A stretch of DNA of 64,000 nt. Origin: Actinomadura sp. NBRC 104412 (lineage in GTDB: Bacteria > Actinomycetota > Actinomycetes > Streptosporangiales > Streptosporangiaceae). Below are positions 35,080 to 46,700 of the stretch, one piece after another. Below the pieces are notes generated by a model that saw only the letters and a program-made list of their open reading frames with translations, ran no database searches and was not told the DNA's origin. The position numbers were made by a program, and so were the translations under genes. The stretch is taken from NCBI RefSeq assembly GCF_030269515.1, contig NZ_BSTM01000004.1, positions 1 through 64,000 of the forward strand, written 5' to 3'. Numbering within the stretch: position 1 is the first letter of the stretch; each line of letters starts with the position of its first letter.

Positions 35080-36993
35080 TCAGCGGGTGGTCCCGGTGAG
35101 GAAGAAGGAGGCGACCGCGGCGGCGTTGACCTTGCCCTCCACGGCGATGGCGAAGGCCAGGTCACCACGGGAGCCGACGAACCAGGAGACGGGCCTGCCG
35201 TCCTGATCGGCGATGGCGGCGACGCCGGAGACCCGGGCGCCCCCGGCGACGTTCGCGGACCTGGCGGTGCCCGCGGCGACCGAGCGGCGCATCAGCAGCT
35301 TCATGTCCGAGGTCGTGACGGGGTTGAGCGGCTGCGCCGCCACCTGCTGGGGGTCGCGGGGGTCGTTCAGCAGGTACGGGGGGCGCCAGGTGCCGTTCTC
35401 GGTGGCGCCCGCGACCAGGGCCATGGCCAGCGGGCTGACCCGCACCTTGCCCTGGCCGAGCATCAGGGCGGCCTTCTCGGCGTCGTTGGCGGGCCTGGGG
35501 ACCGAGCCGGAGAACGCCGGGACGGACAGGCCCCAGTTCTTGCCGAGCCCCAGCCGTCCCGCCTCGGCCACCAGCGCGTCGGGGGTCAGGCGGTTGCTCA
35601 GGGACACCAGCGTCGTGGCGCAGGAGTACGCGAAGTTCCACTGGAGGGTGGCCCGCCCCCGCGACCCGCCGCCGGGGTTGGTGAAGGTCCGGCCCCCCAC
35701 GGAGGCGGACGGGGGGCAGTCGGTCCGCGCGCTCTGGGCCATGCCGCTGTTCAGCAGCGCCTGGGCCGAGATGATGCTGAACGCCATGCCGGGCGCGTAC
35801 CGGGCCTCCATGGCCCGGTTCTCGCCCTTGGTGAGGTGGTTGGCGACCGCCAGGATCTCCCCGGTGCTGGGACGTACCGCGACCATGGACGCGGGGACCC
35901 TCAGGGCGGAGAGGGCCATCTCGGCCCGCGGCTGGATCCTGCGGTCCAGGGTGGTGCGCACGGGCTGCGGGTCCTGGCCCGGCCAGGACCGCAGTTCCTG
36001 CCGCTCCGTGCCGTCGGGGTCCTGGGCGACCACCCGGACGGTGGGGATGCCCGCCAGCCGCCGCTGCTGGAGCAGTTGCAGGCCGGTGACGCCGATCGTG
36101 TCGCCGATCTGGTACGGGGCGCCGACCTGCTGGAGGCGGTCGGCGGTGGCGGGGCCGAGCCTGCCGACCAGTTCGGGCGCGAGCAGCGGCGCGATCGGCT
36201 CCCGGTCCTGCCGGAACTGGAGGCCCTGGATCTGGCGAAGCCTCAGGATCAGGGCGTTGTTGGCGGGCCGCTGGAGGGTGAGCAGCGGCAGGAACGCGTT
36301 GGGCGGCGCCGACCTGATCCGGCCGAGCAGCCGCTCGGAGTCCAACTGGCCCTCGTCCAGCCTGGTGGCCCGGACCATCTGCTTCACCGTCTGGTCCGGC
36401 TCGCGCAGCTGGCCCGGGTAGACGCCGACGATCACGGCCGGCACCTCGCGCAGCACCGACCGGGCCGCGGAGTCCTGGATGGGGGCGCGGGGCGGCACCT
36501 CGGTCACCACGGCGAGCCGCTGCCCCGGTTTGAGGCTGGGATGGATGATCGACGGGTCCCACACGACCTTCCAGACGCCATCGATGCGTTTGAGGCGCAT
36601 GTGGCCCCTGTAGGTCCAGGGCTGCCCGTTCTCACCGAGGTCCACCTTGACCGCGAAGTCGGCCTCGGCGGTGTCGCCCTTGCGCACGATGGCCTGGCTT
36701 TCGGCGCGTTCGGCGCCCTCCTGGACGGGGGTGCCCAGGGCCAGCTTCAGCGAGGCGGCGTCGAGCTGGCCGCTCACGTCCTTCAGCGCCCTGGCGACGG
36801 CGGCCCGGTCGGCGCCGGTGGTCTTGGAGGCCGCGGCCTGGACGTTGCCGACCTGCCAGGCGATCAGGAAGTCGCGGATCGTCGGCAGCGCGGACGGCTC
36901 GGCGAAGCAGGCGGTCGCCCCGGCGATCACGAGGCCGGCACAGGACGCCATCGCGATCACCCGGCGGGCTCTGACGCGGACGCGCTCGCTCAT
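35080..36993 (-). CDS. penicillin-binding lipoprotein lacking all catalytic motifs
   Basis: A 637-residue protein with the layout of class B PBPs of the PbpLipo/MecA type: lipoprotein signal with lipobox ATAC (C29), NTF2-like domain (about 33–150), dimerisation domain (about 155–345) and transpeptidase domain (about 365–635). The active-site motifs are gone: the SxxK position reads MAFS (403–406, context YAPGMAFSIISA), SxN reads SCA (457–459), and the KTG position reads VAA (591–593). The surrounding structural blocks, such as WFVGSRGDLAFAIAVEG, are well kept and the frame is intact, so it is a maintained pseudoenzyme rather than a decayed gene. It precedes ssrA and follows smpB (61 bases). 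Confidence 0.85.
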   Translation of the reverse strand: MSERVRVRARRVIAMASCAGLVIAGATACFAEPSALPTIRDFLIAWQVGNVQAAASKTTGADRAAVARALKDVSGQLDAASLKLALGTPVQEGAERAESQAIVRKGDTAEADFAVKVDLGENGQPWTYRGHMRLKRIDGVWKVVWDPSIIHPSLKPGQRLAVVTEVPPRAPIQDSAARSVLREVPAVIVGVYPGQLREPDQTVKQMVRATRLDEGQLDSERLLGRIRSAPPNAFLPLLTLQRPANNALILRLRQIQGLQFRQDREPIAPLLAPELVGRLGPATADRLQQVGAPYQIGDTIGVTGLQLLQQRRLAGIPTVRVVAQDPDGTERQELRSWPGQDPQPVRTTLDRRIQPRAEMALSALRVPASMVAVRPSTGEILAVANHLTKGENRAMEARYAPGMAFSIISAQALLNSGMAQSARTDCPPSASVGGRTFTNPGGGSRGRATLQWNFAYSCATTLVSLSNRLTPDALVAEAGRLGLGKNWGLSVPAFSGSVPRPANDAEKAALMLGQGKVRVSPLAMALVAGATENGTWRPPYLLNDPRDPQQVAAQPLNPVTTSDMKLLMRRSVAAGTARSANVAGGARVSGVAAIADQDGRPVSWFVGSRGDLAFAIAVEGKVNAAAVASFFLTGTTR

Positions 36994-37054
36994 CGGCCCC
37001 TCACCGTGCCTTGGAACGCGGCCGGATACGCCCGTCGCGGGTCATCTCGGGTTC

Positions 37055-37528
37055 TCACCGTCCCTTGAAGCGGGCGGCCGTGGCGCGCCGCATCTCGCGG
37101 TCGGCCTCGCGCTTGGCGATGGCCTGGCGCTTGTCGTAGGTCTTCTTACCACGGGCGAGGCCGATCTCGACCTTGGCCTTACCGTCCTTGAAGTACAGGG
37201 AGAGCGGCACCAGCGTCCACCCCGGCTCGGACGTCTTGGCGGTGATCCGCTGGATCTCCCGCTTGTGCAGCAGCAGCTTGCGGCGCCTGCGCGGGGCGTG
37301 GTTGGTCCAGGTGCCCTGGGTGTACTCGGGGATGTGGACGTTCTCCAGCCACACCTCGCCGTCCATGATGTGGGCGTAGCCGTCGGTCAGGGAGGCCCGC
37401 CCGGCGCGCAGCGCCTTGACCTCCGTGCCCATCAGCACCATGCCCGCTTCCCACGTGTCATCGATGTGGTAGTCGTAGCGGGCGCGTTTGTTCTGCGCGA
37501 TGAGCTTGCGCCCTGTGTCCCGTGCCAC
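37055..37528 (-). CDS. smpB: SsrA-binding protein SmpB
   Basis: A 157-residue OB-fold protein with the family blocks [40 protein letters not shown] and [11 protein letters not shown], and the basic C-terminal tail [20 protein letters not shown] that enters the mRNA channel. It delivers tmRNA to stalled ribosomes. It follows the S41 protease gene by 16 bases and lies near ssrA, as in many actinobacteria. Confidence 0.96.
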   Translation of the reverse strand: MARDTGRKLIAQNKRARYDYHIDDTWEAGMVLMGTEVKALRAGRASLTDGYAHIMDGEVWLENVHIPEYTQGTWTNHAPRRRRKLLLHKREIQRITAKTSEPGWTLVPLSLYFKDGKAKVEIGLARGKKTYDKRQAIAKREADREMRRATAARFKGR

Positions 37529-37544
37529 TCGTCATCCGCCTCGA

Positions 37545-38774
37545 TCAGCTTCGATCCGCCCCGTCAGCCCCGTCGTGTGTCCGCAGCGTGGCCAGCAGGC
37601 CGCGCAGCACCGACCGGCCGCGCCGCTCCACCACGCCGGGCGGGCGATCGGCGGGCACCGTCACGTCGGGGTCGATCCCCGCCCCTTCGAGGTTACGGCC
37701 GGACGGGGTCCGGTAGCGACCGACGGTGACCTCCACGGCGGAGCCGTCCGGCAGTTCGACCGGCTCCTGCACCGTCCCCTTACCGAAGGTACGCGATCCG
37801 ACGATCACCGCGCGGTCGCGGTCGCGCAGGGATCCGGCGACGACCTCGGCGGCGCTGGCGGTGCCGCCGTCCACGAGCACCACCAGCGGGGTGAGCGGGT
37901 CACCCGGGCGGGTCACGGTCAGGGTACGGGGGGCCGCCCCGTCCCGCTCGTAGGTGACGACGGGGCCGGTGGACAGGAACACCGAGGCGGTCTCCACCGC
38001 CTCCTCCAGCAGCCCCCCGGGGTTGCCGCGCAGGTCGAGCAGGATGCCGCCGACCCCGTGGCCGCGGCCGGTCACGGCGTCGCGCACCTGGCGCCCCACG
38101 CCGCGGCTGAACGCGTCCACCCGGATGGTGCGGGTGCGGCCGTCCACGGAGGTCACGCTGACGTCGCCGGTCCGGACGGCTTCGCGGACGAGCTGGAAGC
38201 GCCGTTCCGCGCCGTCACGCGCGACGGTGAGCTCGACCCGGGTGCCGGGACGCCCGCGCAGCGCCATCGCGACCTGGGACGGATCCCAGCCCGCCACCGG
38301 GCGGCCTCCCACGGCCACGATCGCGTCGCCGCCGCGTACCCCGGCGCGCTCGGCCGCCGAGCTGGGCCGCACGCCCGCCACCAGCACCGCGTGCGCCTTG
38401 GCGTGCGGCCACCCGGTTCCTTCGCGGGCCGTGCCTTCTTGGACGTCCTCGCCGGCGAGCCACAGGCCGACGCCGCTGTAACGGCCGTCGAGGCGTCCCC
38501 GGAACTCCTCGTACTCGCTGGGGGAGTAGTAGCGCGCCCACCTGTCGCCCAGGCGGCGCAACATGGACTCGATCGCCGCGGGGCTCGGAGCGTTCCGGCC
38601 CGGTGAGGCCGCGAGGAACGCCTCCAGGCGCGCCGCGGTCCCGTCCTTCGGAACGGGACGTGCCGCGTTGGCGGACCGCCGTTCACCGGCCGAGATCGTA
38701 CCCACCGCGTACGCGCAGACCAGGGCGATCGCGATCGCCCCCGCACGCGGTCCCCGACCGCTCAACCGGAACAT
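37545..38774 (-). CDS. S41 family C-terminal processing protease
   Basis: A 409-residue protein: N-terminal membrane anchor or signal (about 10–29), PDZ domain (about 98–200, with AGVRGGDAIVAVGGRPV), and the tail-specific protease domain with the catalytic S307 (GGTASAAE) and K332 (RTFGKGTVQEP). The substrate-binding GGILLDLRGNPGGL block is present. It cleaves C-terminal tails of extracytoplasmic proteins. Members of this family are regularly found between ftsX and smpB in actinobacteria. Confidence 0.92.
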   Translation of the reverse strand: MFRLSGRGPRAGAIAIALVCAYAVGTISAGERRSANAARPVPKDGTAARLEAFLAASPGRNAPSPAAIESMLRRLGDRWARYYSPSEYEEFRGRLDGRYSGVGLWLAGEDVQEGTAREGTGWPHAKAHAVLVAGVRPSSAAERAGVRGGDAIVAVGGRPVAGWDPSQVAMALRGRPGTRVELTVARDGAERRFQLVREAVRTGDVSVTSVDGRTRTIRVDAFSRGVGRQVRDAVTGRGHGVGGILLDLRGNPGGLLEEAVETASVFLSTGPVVTYERDGAAPRTLTVTRPGDPLTPLVVLVDGGTASAAEVVAGSLRDRDRAVIVGSRTFGKGTVQEPVELPDGSAVEVTVGRYRTPSGRNLEGAGIDPDVTVPADRPPGVVERRGRSVLRGLLATLRTHDGADGADRS

Positions 38775-38801
38775 GCGGTCAGTTTAGGGCGAGCCGCCCC
38801 G

Positions 38802-39707
38802 CTAGATCCGCAGATACCGCCGCAAGGTGAGGAACGAGGCGACCGCGCACAGCAGCACGCCGAAGCAGATCGAGACGATGATGACCCACACCACCGTGCC
38901 CCAGCCCAGCTTGCTGGCGAACTCGACGTTGCCGGCCAGCCGGTCGATCAGCAGCAGCTTGCTGAACACCAGCAGGACCGAGGAGAACATCCCGCCGATC
39001 AGCCCTGCGATCGCGCCCTCCAGGATGAACGGCATCTGGATATAGGTGTTGGACGCGCCCACCAGCCGCATGATCCCGGTCTCCCGGCGCCGGTTGAACG
39101 CCGACAGCCGGACGGTGTTGCCCACCAGCAGCACCGACGCGATCACCTGGACCAGCGCGATGAACAGCGCGGCCCATTGCAGGCCGTTGAGGATGTTGAA
39201 GAACTTCTTCAGGATCTCCTGCTCGTTGATCACCTGGTCCACGCCGGGACGCCCCAGCACGGCCTGCGAGACGGCCTTGTACTGCTCGGGGTTTTTCAGG
39301 CGGATCCGGTAGGAGTCGGGGATGTCCCCCTCCTTCGCGCTCTCCACGAAGCCGGGGGTGCTGGCGAAGCGATCCTTGAAGCGCGCGTACGCCTGCTGCT
39401 TGCTCTCGTACTCCACGTTGGCGACCTGCGGCAGCCGCTCCAGCTCCGCCTTGAGCTGGTCCTTCTGCTGCTGGGTCGCGTCCGTCTTCTGGCAGCTGGG
39501 GTTGGAGCTGGTCTTGGCGCACAGGAAGATCGAGACCTCGACCTTGTCGTACCAGTAGGTCTTGGAGGAGTTGACCTGCTGCCGGATGAGAAGGCCGGTG
39601 CCGAAGAGCGCCATGGCGATGGCGACCGTGATGACGAGGGAGACCGTCATCGTCAGGTTCCGGCGGAGACCGATCCAGATCTCCTGGACTACGAACTGTA
39701 CGCGCAT
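38802..39707 (-). CDS. ftsX: cell-division ABC-type permease FtsX
   Basis: A 301-residue protein with the FtsX topology: TM1 at about 22–44, an extracytoplasmic loop (about 45–170) with two cysteines (SIFLCAKTSSNPSC), then three further segments in the C-terminal half (about 172–290). The family start MRVQFVVQEIWIGLRRNLTMT is clear. With FtsE it couples ATP hydrolysis to activation of peptidoglycan hydrolases at the septum. It lies 115 bases after ftsE, a wider gap than usual. Confidence 0.94.
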   Translation of the reverse strand: MRVQFVVQEIWIGLRRNLTMTVSLVITVAIAMALFGTGLLIRQQVNSSKTYWYDKVEVSIFLCAKTSSNPSCQKTDATQQQKDQLKAELERLPQVANVEYESKQQAYARFKDRFASTPGFVESAKEGDIPDSYRIRLKNPEQYKAVSQAVLGRPGVDQVINEQEILKKFFNILNGLQWAALFIALVQVIASVLLVGNTVRLSAFNRRRETGIMRLVGASNTYIQMPFILEGAIAGLIGGMFSSVLLVFSKLLLIDRLAGNVEFASKLGWGTVVWVIIVSICFGVLLCAVASFLTLRRYLRI

Positions 39708-39822
39708 GCCTCGCTGTCCTTGTTCGCCTTAGCCCCGCGGGGAGGGTGGGTCCGGTGCAGGCTATGTCATACGTCGCGATGTCATACGCCCGTTCACGGA
39801 CCTTCGGTTCAGATGCGTGATC

Positions 39823-40512
<690 letters not shown>

Positions 40513-40965
40513 GGCTGCATCACGGTGGTTCAGCACCATTCTTGCGAAGGACCCGCGCGGTCTTGAACGGGAGGATCGCGGCTCTATCTGTTGTCGTCCC
40601 CAAACTGCGGACTGTAGTGTATTCGTGGCTTCCGGTGAGGCGACTGCTCTGGCGTCTCTGGTGACACTGACCTTCCGCTCGGCGACACTTGCCTGGTGAC
40701 ACGCGTCCGGTGACATCCGGGCGGCACCGCCTGGGGCGGCATCATACAGCTCACCGGACGGTGTGCCCCGGCCCATGGGACGGCCCGTACTGTGACGCCG
40801 AGCAGTGTAGAGGCCCTGTGCAGTGTAAAGGCGGGGGACGACCGCCTCGACCCGGCCCGGGCCTCGGCCTGCTCCAGGACTTTACAGCCAGGACATGCGG
40901 AATGCCGTCGATTCACGCTTAAAGTTCTCAGTGACAGGAACTTCCGGATGGAGAGAGACGGCCAT
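40513..40965. other. 453-bp intergenic region upstream of ftsE
   Basis: No gene is supported here. The region has a tandem direct repeat, GCAGTGTAGAGG (40802–40813) and GCAGTGTAAAGG (40820–40831), 18 bases apart, and a CTTTACAG at about 40881 that is inverted relative to the second copy. These may belong to the divergent ftsE and CxxC-peptide promoters. The minus-strand complement of the repeats contains TACACT, a possible -10 box in each copy. Confidence 0.4.
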
Positions 40966-41148
40966 ATGAGCTGCGAACATCTGATCTGCGCCCGGTGCTC
41001 GGGTCCGGTGGTGGAGGGCCGCTGCCCCACCTGCCGGAACGCCCGGGACGAGATGCACCGGCACGGCCCGTCCGTTCCGCCCGCCGTCGTTCTCGCCGTC
41101 CTCGTCGCCCTCTTCTTCGCCGCCCTGGTGGTCCAGCGCGTCTATTGA
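40966..41148 (+). CDS. small CxxC membrane peptide
   Basis: A 60-residue protein with a double CxxC knuckle (MSCEHLICARC and GRCPTCRNARD, plus an upstream Cys) followed by one C-terminal membrane segment (VVLAVLVALFFAALVV). Start at ATG 40966 with GGAGAGAGA about 9 bases upstream; an in-frame ATG at 40948 would add six residues. A zinc-binding cytoplasmic head on a membrane anchor is likely. Divergent from ftsE, with homologues remembered next to ftsEX or prfB in relatives. Confidence 0.65.
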   Translation: MSCEHLICARCSGPVVEGRCPTCRNARDEMHRHGPSVPPAVVLAVLVALFFAALVVQRVY

Positions 41149-41218
41149 GCCGCCGCCCAGCCGCCGCCCCGCCGCCCGTCGCCGCTTTCCCGCCCGTCGC
41201 TCCGCCCGTTTCAGCGGT

Positions 41219-42331
41219 TCAGTTGGGCGTCTTCTTCTCCTCAGGCGTGTCGGCACTGTGGACGCCGCCCGCCTCGGCGATCACCTCGGCCTTGGGCCGC
41301 GCCGGCGTGCGGCCCCGGTCGCCGTTCCCGCCGCCCCGGCCCTCCTTGGGACGGGCCGGATCGAACGCCGCGAACTGGAGCGTCTCGAAGACATGGACCT
41401 CGTCGCCCTCGACCGTCCCGTCCAGCAGATGCTCGGCCTCGGGCGGGATCGGGGGCTTGGCGGTCTCGTCCTCCTCGTCCTCGACCCCGGTGACGGTGTT
41501 GCGGAACAGGGAGTACAGCACCAGTCCCCCGCCGTTCTCGGTGCGCAACTGGAAGATCGGGTACGGGGTCGCGGTGATCACGGTGGTGCGCGTCAGCCCC
41601 TTGGCCCTGGCCCGCCGCCTCTCCTTGCGGGCCGTGGCGTAGTAGCCGGTGGTGAGGGGACCGGACTTCATGACCCGCGCGGCCACGCTGTCGGGGCCCT
41701 CGGAGGCCACGGTCGCCTGGATCCCGGGGACCTCGCGGGGGCGGATCAGCACGCTGGTGTCGGCCGTGTTCATCGGCTCGGCGTACCCGTAGGCGTCCAC
41801 GACGACCTTGGGCTCCTTGGCCTTGGGCGTCAGCACGGTCCGCAGGCTCAGCGTCCAGCGCTCCCCGGGCGCCCGCAGGATGAACGCCATGAGGACGGTG
41901 CGCCTGCTCTTGGAGTCGCCCCTCTCCTGGCGCGGCACCGAGGCCACGAACCACTGCGGGTACACGTCGGGCTCCAGCTTCGGCACGTACAGCTTGGGGG
42001 TCCCGTAGTCGTACCGCTTCACGGGGTCGCCGTCGAACGCGGCCCTGCGGTACTCGGCGGCGGTCAGGGCGGACTCGCCGTCCGAGACCCAGGTCAGCGC
42101 CAGCCGCTCGTCGCCCGCCGCCCGGGCCACGTCGTCGTTGGCCAGGAACGCCCGGTACTCGCGCCGCGCCACCTCCAGCGTCAGCGGCACCGGCTCCGGC
42201 TTGGTGGTGGTCACCAGGGTGGTGGGACGCACCTCGGGCTCGCTGCCCCCGCAGGCGGAGGCGGCGACCGGGACGACCGCCAACGCGGCGACCAGCACCC
42301 AGGCCCGCCGAACCGTACCAGTGACCCTCAT
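41219..42331 (-). CDS. predicted lipoprotein
   Basis: A 370-residue protein with a lipoprotein signal (RAWVLVAALAVVPVAASACGG, lipobox ASAC, C27). The mature part looks like two related alpha+beta domains: an N-terminal one with ARREYRAFLANDDVARAAGD and a second with ATVASEGPDSVAARVMKSGP. The C-terminus is a Lys/Arg/Gly-rich tail. No family recognised. Divergent from prfB (174 bases) and convergent with the CxxC peptide gene. Confidence 0.65.
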   Translation of the reverse strand: MRVTGTVRRAWVLVAALAVVPVAASACGGSEPEVRPTTLVTTTKPEPVPLTLEVARREYRAFLANDDVARAAGDERLALTWVSDGESALTAAEYRRAAFDGDPVKRYDYGTPKLYVPKLEPDVYPQWFVASVPRQERGDSKSRRTVLMAFILRAPGERWTLSLRTVLTPKAKEPKVVVDAYGYAEPMNTADTSVLIRPREVPGIQATVASEGPDSVAARVMKSGPLTTGYYATARKERRRARAKGLTRTTVITATPYPIFQLRTENGGGLVLYSLFRNTVTGVEDEEDETAKPPIPPEAEHLLDGTVEGDEVHVFETLQFAAFDPARPKEGRGGGNGDRGRTPARPKAEVIAEAGGVHSADTPEEKKTPN

Positions 42332-42493
42332 GGCCCCGTCTGAACCAACCTCTCCCCCGGCCCTGCACGGACGGATCGCACGCGCTGGACCCGTTCCGCC
42401 GTGGTGATCCGTGATTCTGCCATCGAAAGCGTATTGGTTCGGGTCTTCCGGCGGACCCGGCACCGGCGCGCTCGGGCAGTGCCAGGACAGCGA

Positions 42494-42505
42494 TAGGCTC
42501 GAAGC

Positions 42506-42508
<3 letters not shown>
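42494..42508 (+). promoter_or_regulatory. leaderless prfB start
   Basis: TAGGCT (42494–42499), a TANNNT -10 box, ends 6 bases before the GTG at 42506, so transcription should begin at or next to the first base of the start codon. No Shine–Dalgarno sequence precedes the GTG. Confidence 0.5.
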
Positions 42509-43621
<1,113 letters not shown>

Positions 43622-43640
43622 GCCGGATCCCGACGGGTGT

Positions 43641-43734
43641 CGGACGGTCCCGCCGCAGCGGTCGACAGTAACGGGACCGTCCGGCACCCGATCGCGGTTC
43701 ATCCTCGCAGGGTGACCGCTCGGTCACCCTGCGA
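43641..43734. terminator. double bidirectional terminator
   Basis: Two strong hairpins between convergent prfB and the NAD-GDH gene: a 12-bp stem (43641–43652/43672–43683) with a 19-base loop, and a 14-bp perfect stem (TCGCAGGGTGACCG, 43705–43718, with its complement 43721–43734). Confidence 0.85.
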
Positions 43735-43773
43735 AAGACCTATTGTGGCGAATGTCGGCCATGGACGCCGGGT

Positions 43774-46700
43774 CTACAGCCCGCTGGCCGTCACCAGGGT
43801 GCGGATGGCGCCCAGGGCGACCGAGAGGGTGGCCAGGTCGAAGCTGTCGCTCTCCCAGATCTCCGAAAGGGTCTGCTGGGCGCGGTCGACCGCGGTGCGG
43901 TTCTTGTCCGCCCAGAAGGCCAGGCGGTCCTCCGGCCTGGCCCCCGGCTCGCTGGTGACCAGCACGTCGCGGGTGAGGGCCGCGTGCGCCGCGTACAGGT
44001 CGTCCCGTAGCGCCGAGCGCGCCATGGAGCGCCAGCGGTCGTCGCGCGGCAGCGCGATGATGCGCTCGCGGAGCCGGGACAGTTGCAGGCGCTCGGCCAG
44101 GACGAAGTAGACCTCGGCGACCTCCTCGACGGGACGGCCGATGTCGTGGGCGATCGCCACCAGGTCGAAGGTGGAGAACGCGGGCACCAGCATCGCGACC
44201 TGCTCGGCCAGCTCCCGCGGGACGCCGCGCTCGGCGAACTCGTCCCGCCGCTGCTCGAAGGCGGTCAGGTCGAGTCCCGTCAGCAGCTCGGGCAGCCGCC
44301 CGCCGAGGGTCACGGCGCCTTCGGCGAAGAAGTCGATGTTCTCCCGGATGTCGAACGGGGGCCGCCGGTTGTACAGCAGCCAGCGGGCGCCGCGCTCGGT
44401 CAGCTTGCGGGCCTCCAGCAGCATCCTGATCTGCGTGGACTCGTCCACCTGGTGGGCCAGGCCCTCCACGGACCGCCAGAACCGCGGCATGTCGAAGACC
44501 TCGCGGGCCACCAGGTAGGCGCGGGCGATGTCCGGGGCGGACGCCCCGGTCTCCTCGCTGATCCGGAAGCCGAAGGTGATCCCGCTGTTGTTGATCACGT
44601 CGTTCACCACCGCGGTGGTGATGATCTCGCGGCGCAGCGGGTGCCGGTCCATGTACGAGCGGAACCGTTCGCGCAGCGGGGACGGGAAGTAGCCCACCAG
44701 CCACGACTCCAGGTACGGGTCGTCGGGCAGGTTGGAGGCGATCAGCTGGGCGTCCAGGGTGAGCTTGCCGTAGGCCAGCAGGACGGAGAACTCCGGCCCG
44801 GTGAGCCCCAGCCCGGCCTGACGGCGCTCGGCCAGCGCCTTGTCGTCGGGCAGGAACTCCAGGCGCCGGTTGATGTCGCCGTCCCGCTCCAGCTTGCGCA
44901 GGTAGCGGGCGTGGACGTGCAGCATGGACGCGGCCTGCGCGCGGGCGGCGGCCAGCACGACGTTCTGCGCGTAGTTGTCGCGCAGCACCAGGTCGGCGAC
45001 CTCGTCGGTCATCTCGTAGAGCAGGGTGTCGCGCTGCTTGCCGGTCAGCTCCCCGTCCCGGACGGCCTGGTCCAGCAGGATCTTGATGTTGACCTCGTGG
45101 TCGGAGGTGTCGACCCCGGCGGAGTTGTCGATGAAGTCGGTGTTGACCAGCCCGCCACCGCGCGAGAACTCGATCCGGGCGAGCTGGGTGAGGCCGAGGT
45201 TGCCGCCCTCGCCGATCACCTTGCAGCGCAGGTCGGAGGCGTTGGCGCGCACCGGGTCGTTGGCCTTGTCGCCCACGTCGGCGTTGTTCTCGGTGGACGC
45301 CTTGACGTAGGTGCCGATGCCACCGTTCCAGAGCAGGTCCACCGGGGCGCACAGGGCGGCGTGGATCAGCTCGTAGGGGGTCATCGCCGTGATGTCATCG
45401 TCGATCCCCAGCGCCGCCCGCATCTCCGGGGTGAGCCGGATGGACTTGGCGGTGCGCGGGAACACCCCGCCGCCCTTGGAGATCAGCGAGGCGTCGTAGT
45501 CCTCCCAGGAGCTGCGGGGCAGCTTGAAGAGGCGTTCCCGTTCGGCGAAGGAGCGGACCGGGTCGGGGTCGGGATCGATGAACACGTGCCGGTGGTCGAA
45601 CGCGGTGACCAGTTTGATGTGCTTGGACAGCAGCATCCCGTTGCCGAAGACGTCGCCGGACATGTCGCCGATGCCGACCACCGTGAAGTCCTCGTTCTGG
45701 ACGTCCTTGCCCAGCGAGCGGAACAGGTACTTGACCGACTCCCAGGCGCCGCGGGCGGTGATCCCCATCGCCTTGTGGTCGTAGCCGACCGAGCCGCCGG
45801 AGGCGAACGCGTCGCCCAGCCAGAACCCGTAGGACGCGGCGACCTCGTTGGCGATGTCGGAGAAGGTGGCGGTGCCCTTGTCGGCGGCGACCACCAGGTA
45901 GGTGTCGTCGCCGTCGTGCCTGACGACGTCGGGCGGCGGCACCACCTTGCCGTCCACCAGGTTGTCGGTGATGTCCAGCAGGCCGGAGATGAAGTCCTTG
46001 TAGCAGGCGATGCCCGCCCGCATGAACGCCTCGCGGTCGGCGGACGGGTCGGGAAGCTGCTTGCCGACGAACCCGCCCTTGGCCCCGGCGGGAACGATCA
46101 CGGTGTTCTTCACCGCCTGGGCCTTGACCAGCCCGAGGATCTCGGTGCGGAAGTCCTCGCGCCGGTCGGACCAGCGCAGCCCGCCGCGGGCCACCGATCC
46201 GAACCGCAGGTGGACGCCCTCCACCCGGGGCGAGTACACGAAGACCTCGTACTTGGGCCGGGGCTCGGGCAGGTCGGGGATCAGCGACGGGTCGAACTTC
46301 AGCGACAGGTACGGCTTGCGCTGGTAGTAGTTGGTGCGCAGGGTCGCGTTGATCATCGACCGGTAGGCGCGCAGGATGCGGTCCTCGTCGAGGCTGGCGA
46401 CCTCCTCCAGCCTGCCGTCCAGCTCCTCGGCGATCCCCGCGCTGCGCTCGGCCTCGCCGTCGGCCAGCGCCGGGTCGAGGCGGCTCTCCCACAGCCTGAC
46501 CAGCAGCCGGGTGATGACGGGATTGCGCAGCAGCACCTGCTCGAAGTAGCGCTTGGAGAACGCGTTGCCGGTCTGCCGCAGGTAGAGCGCGTAGGCGCGC
46601 AGGATCATCGCCTGCCGCCAGGTGAGCCCCACATGCAGGACGAGCGCGTTGAACCCGTCGTTCTCGATCTGGCCCTGCCACAGCGCGGTGAACGCGTCCT

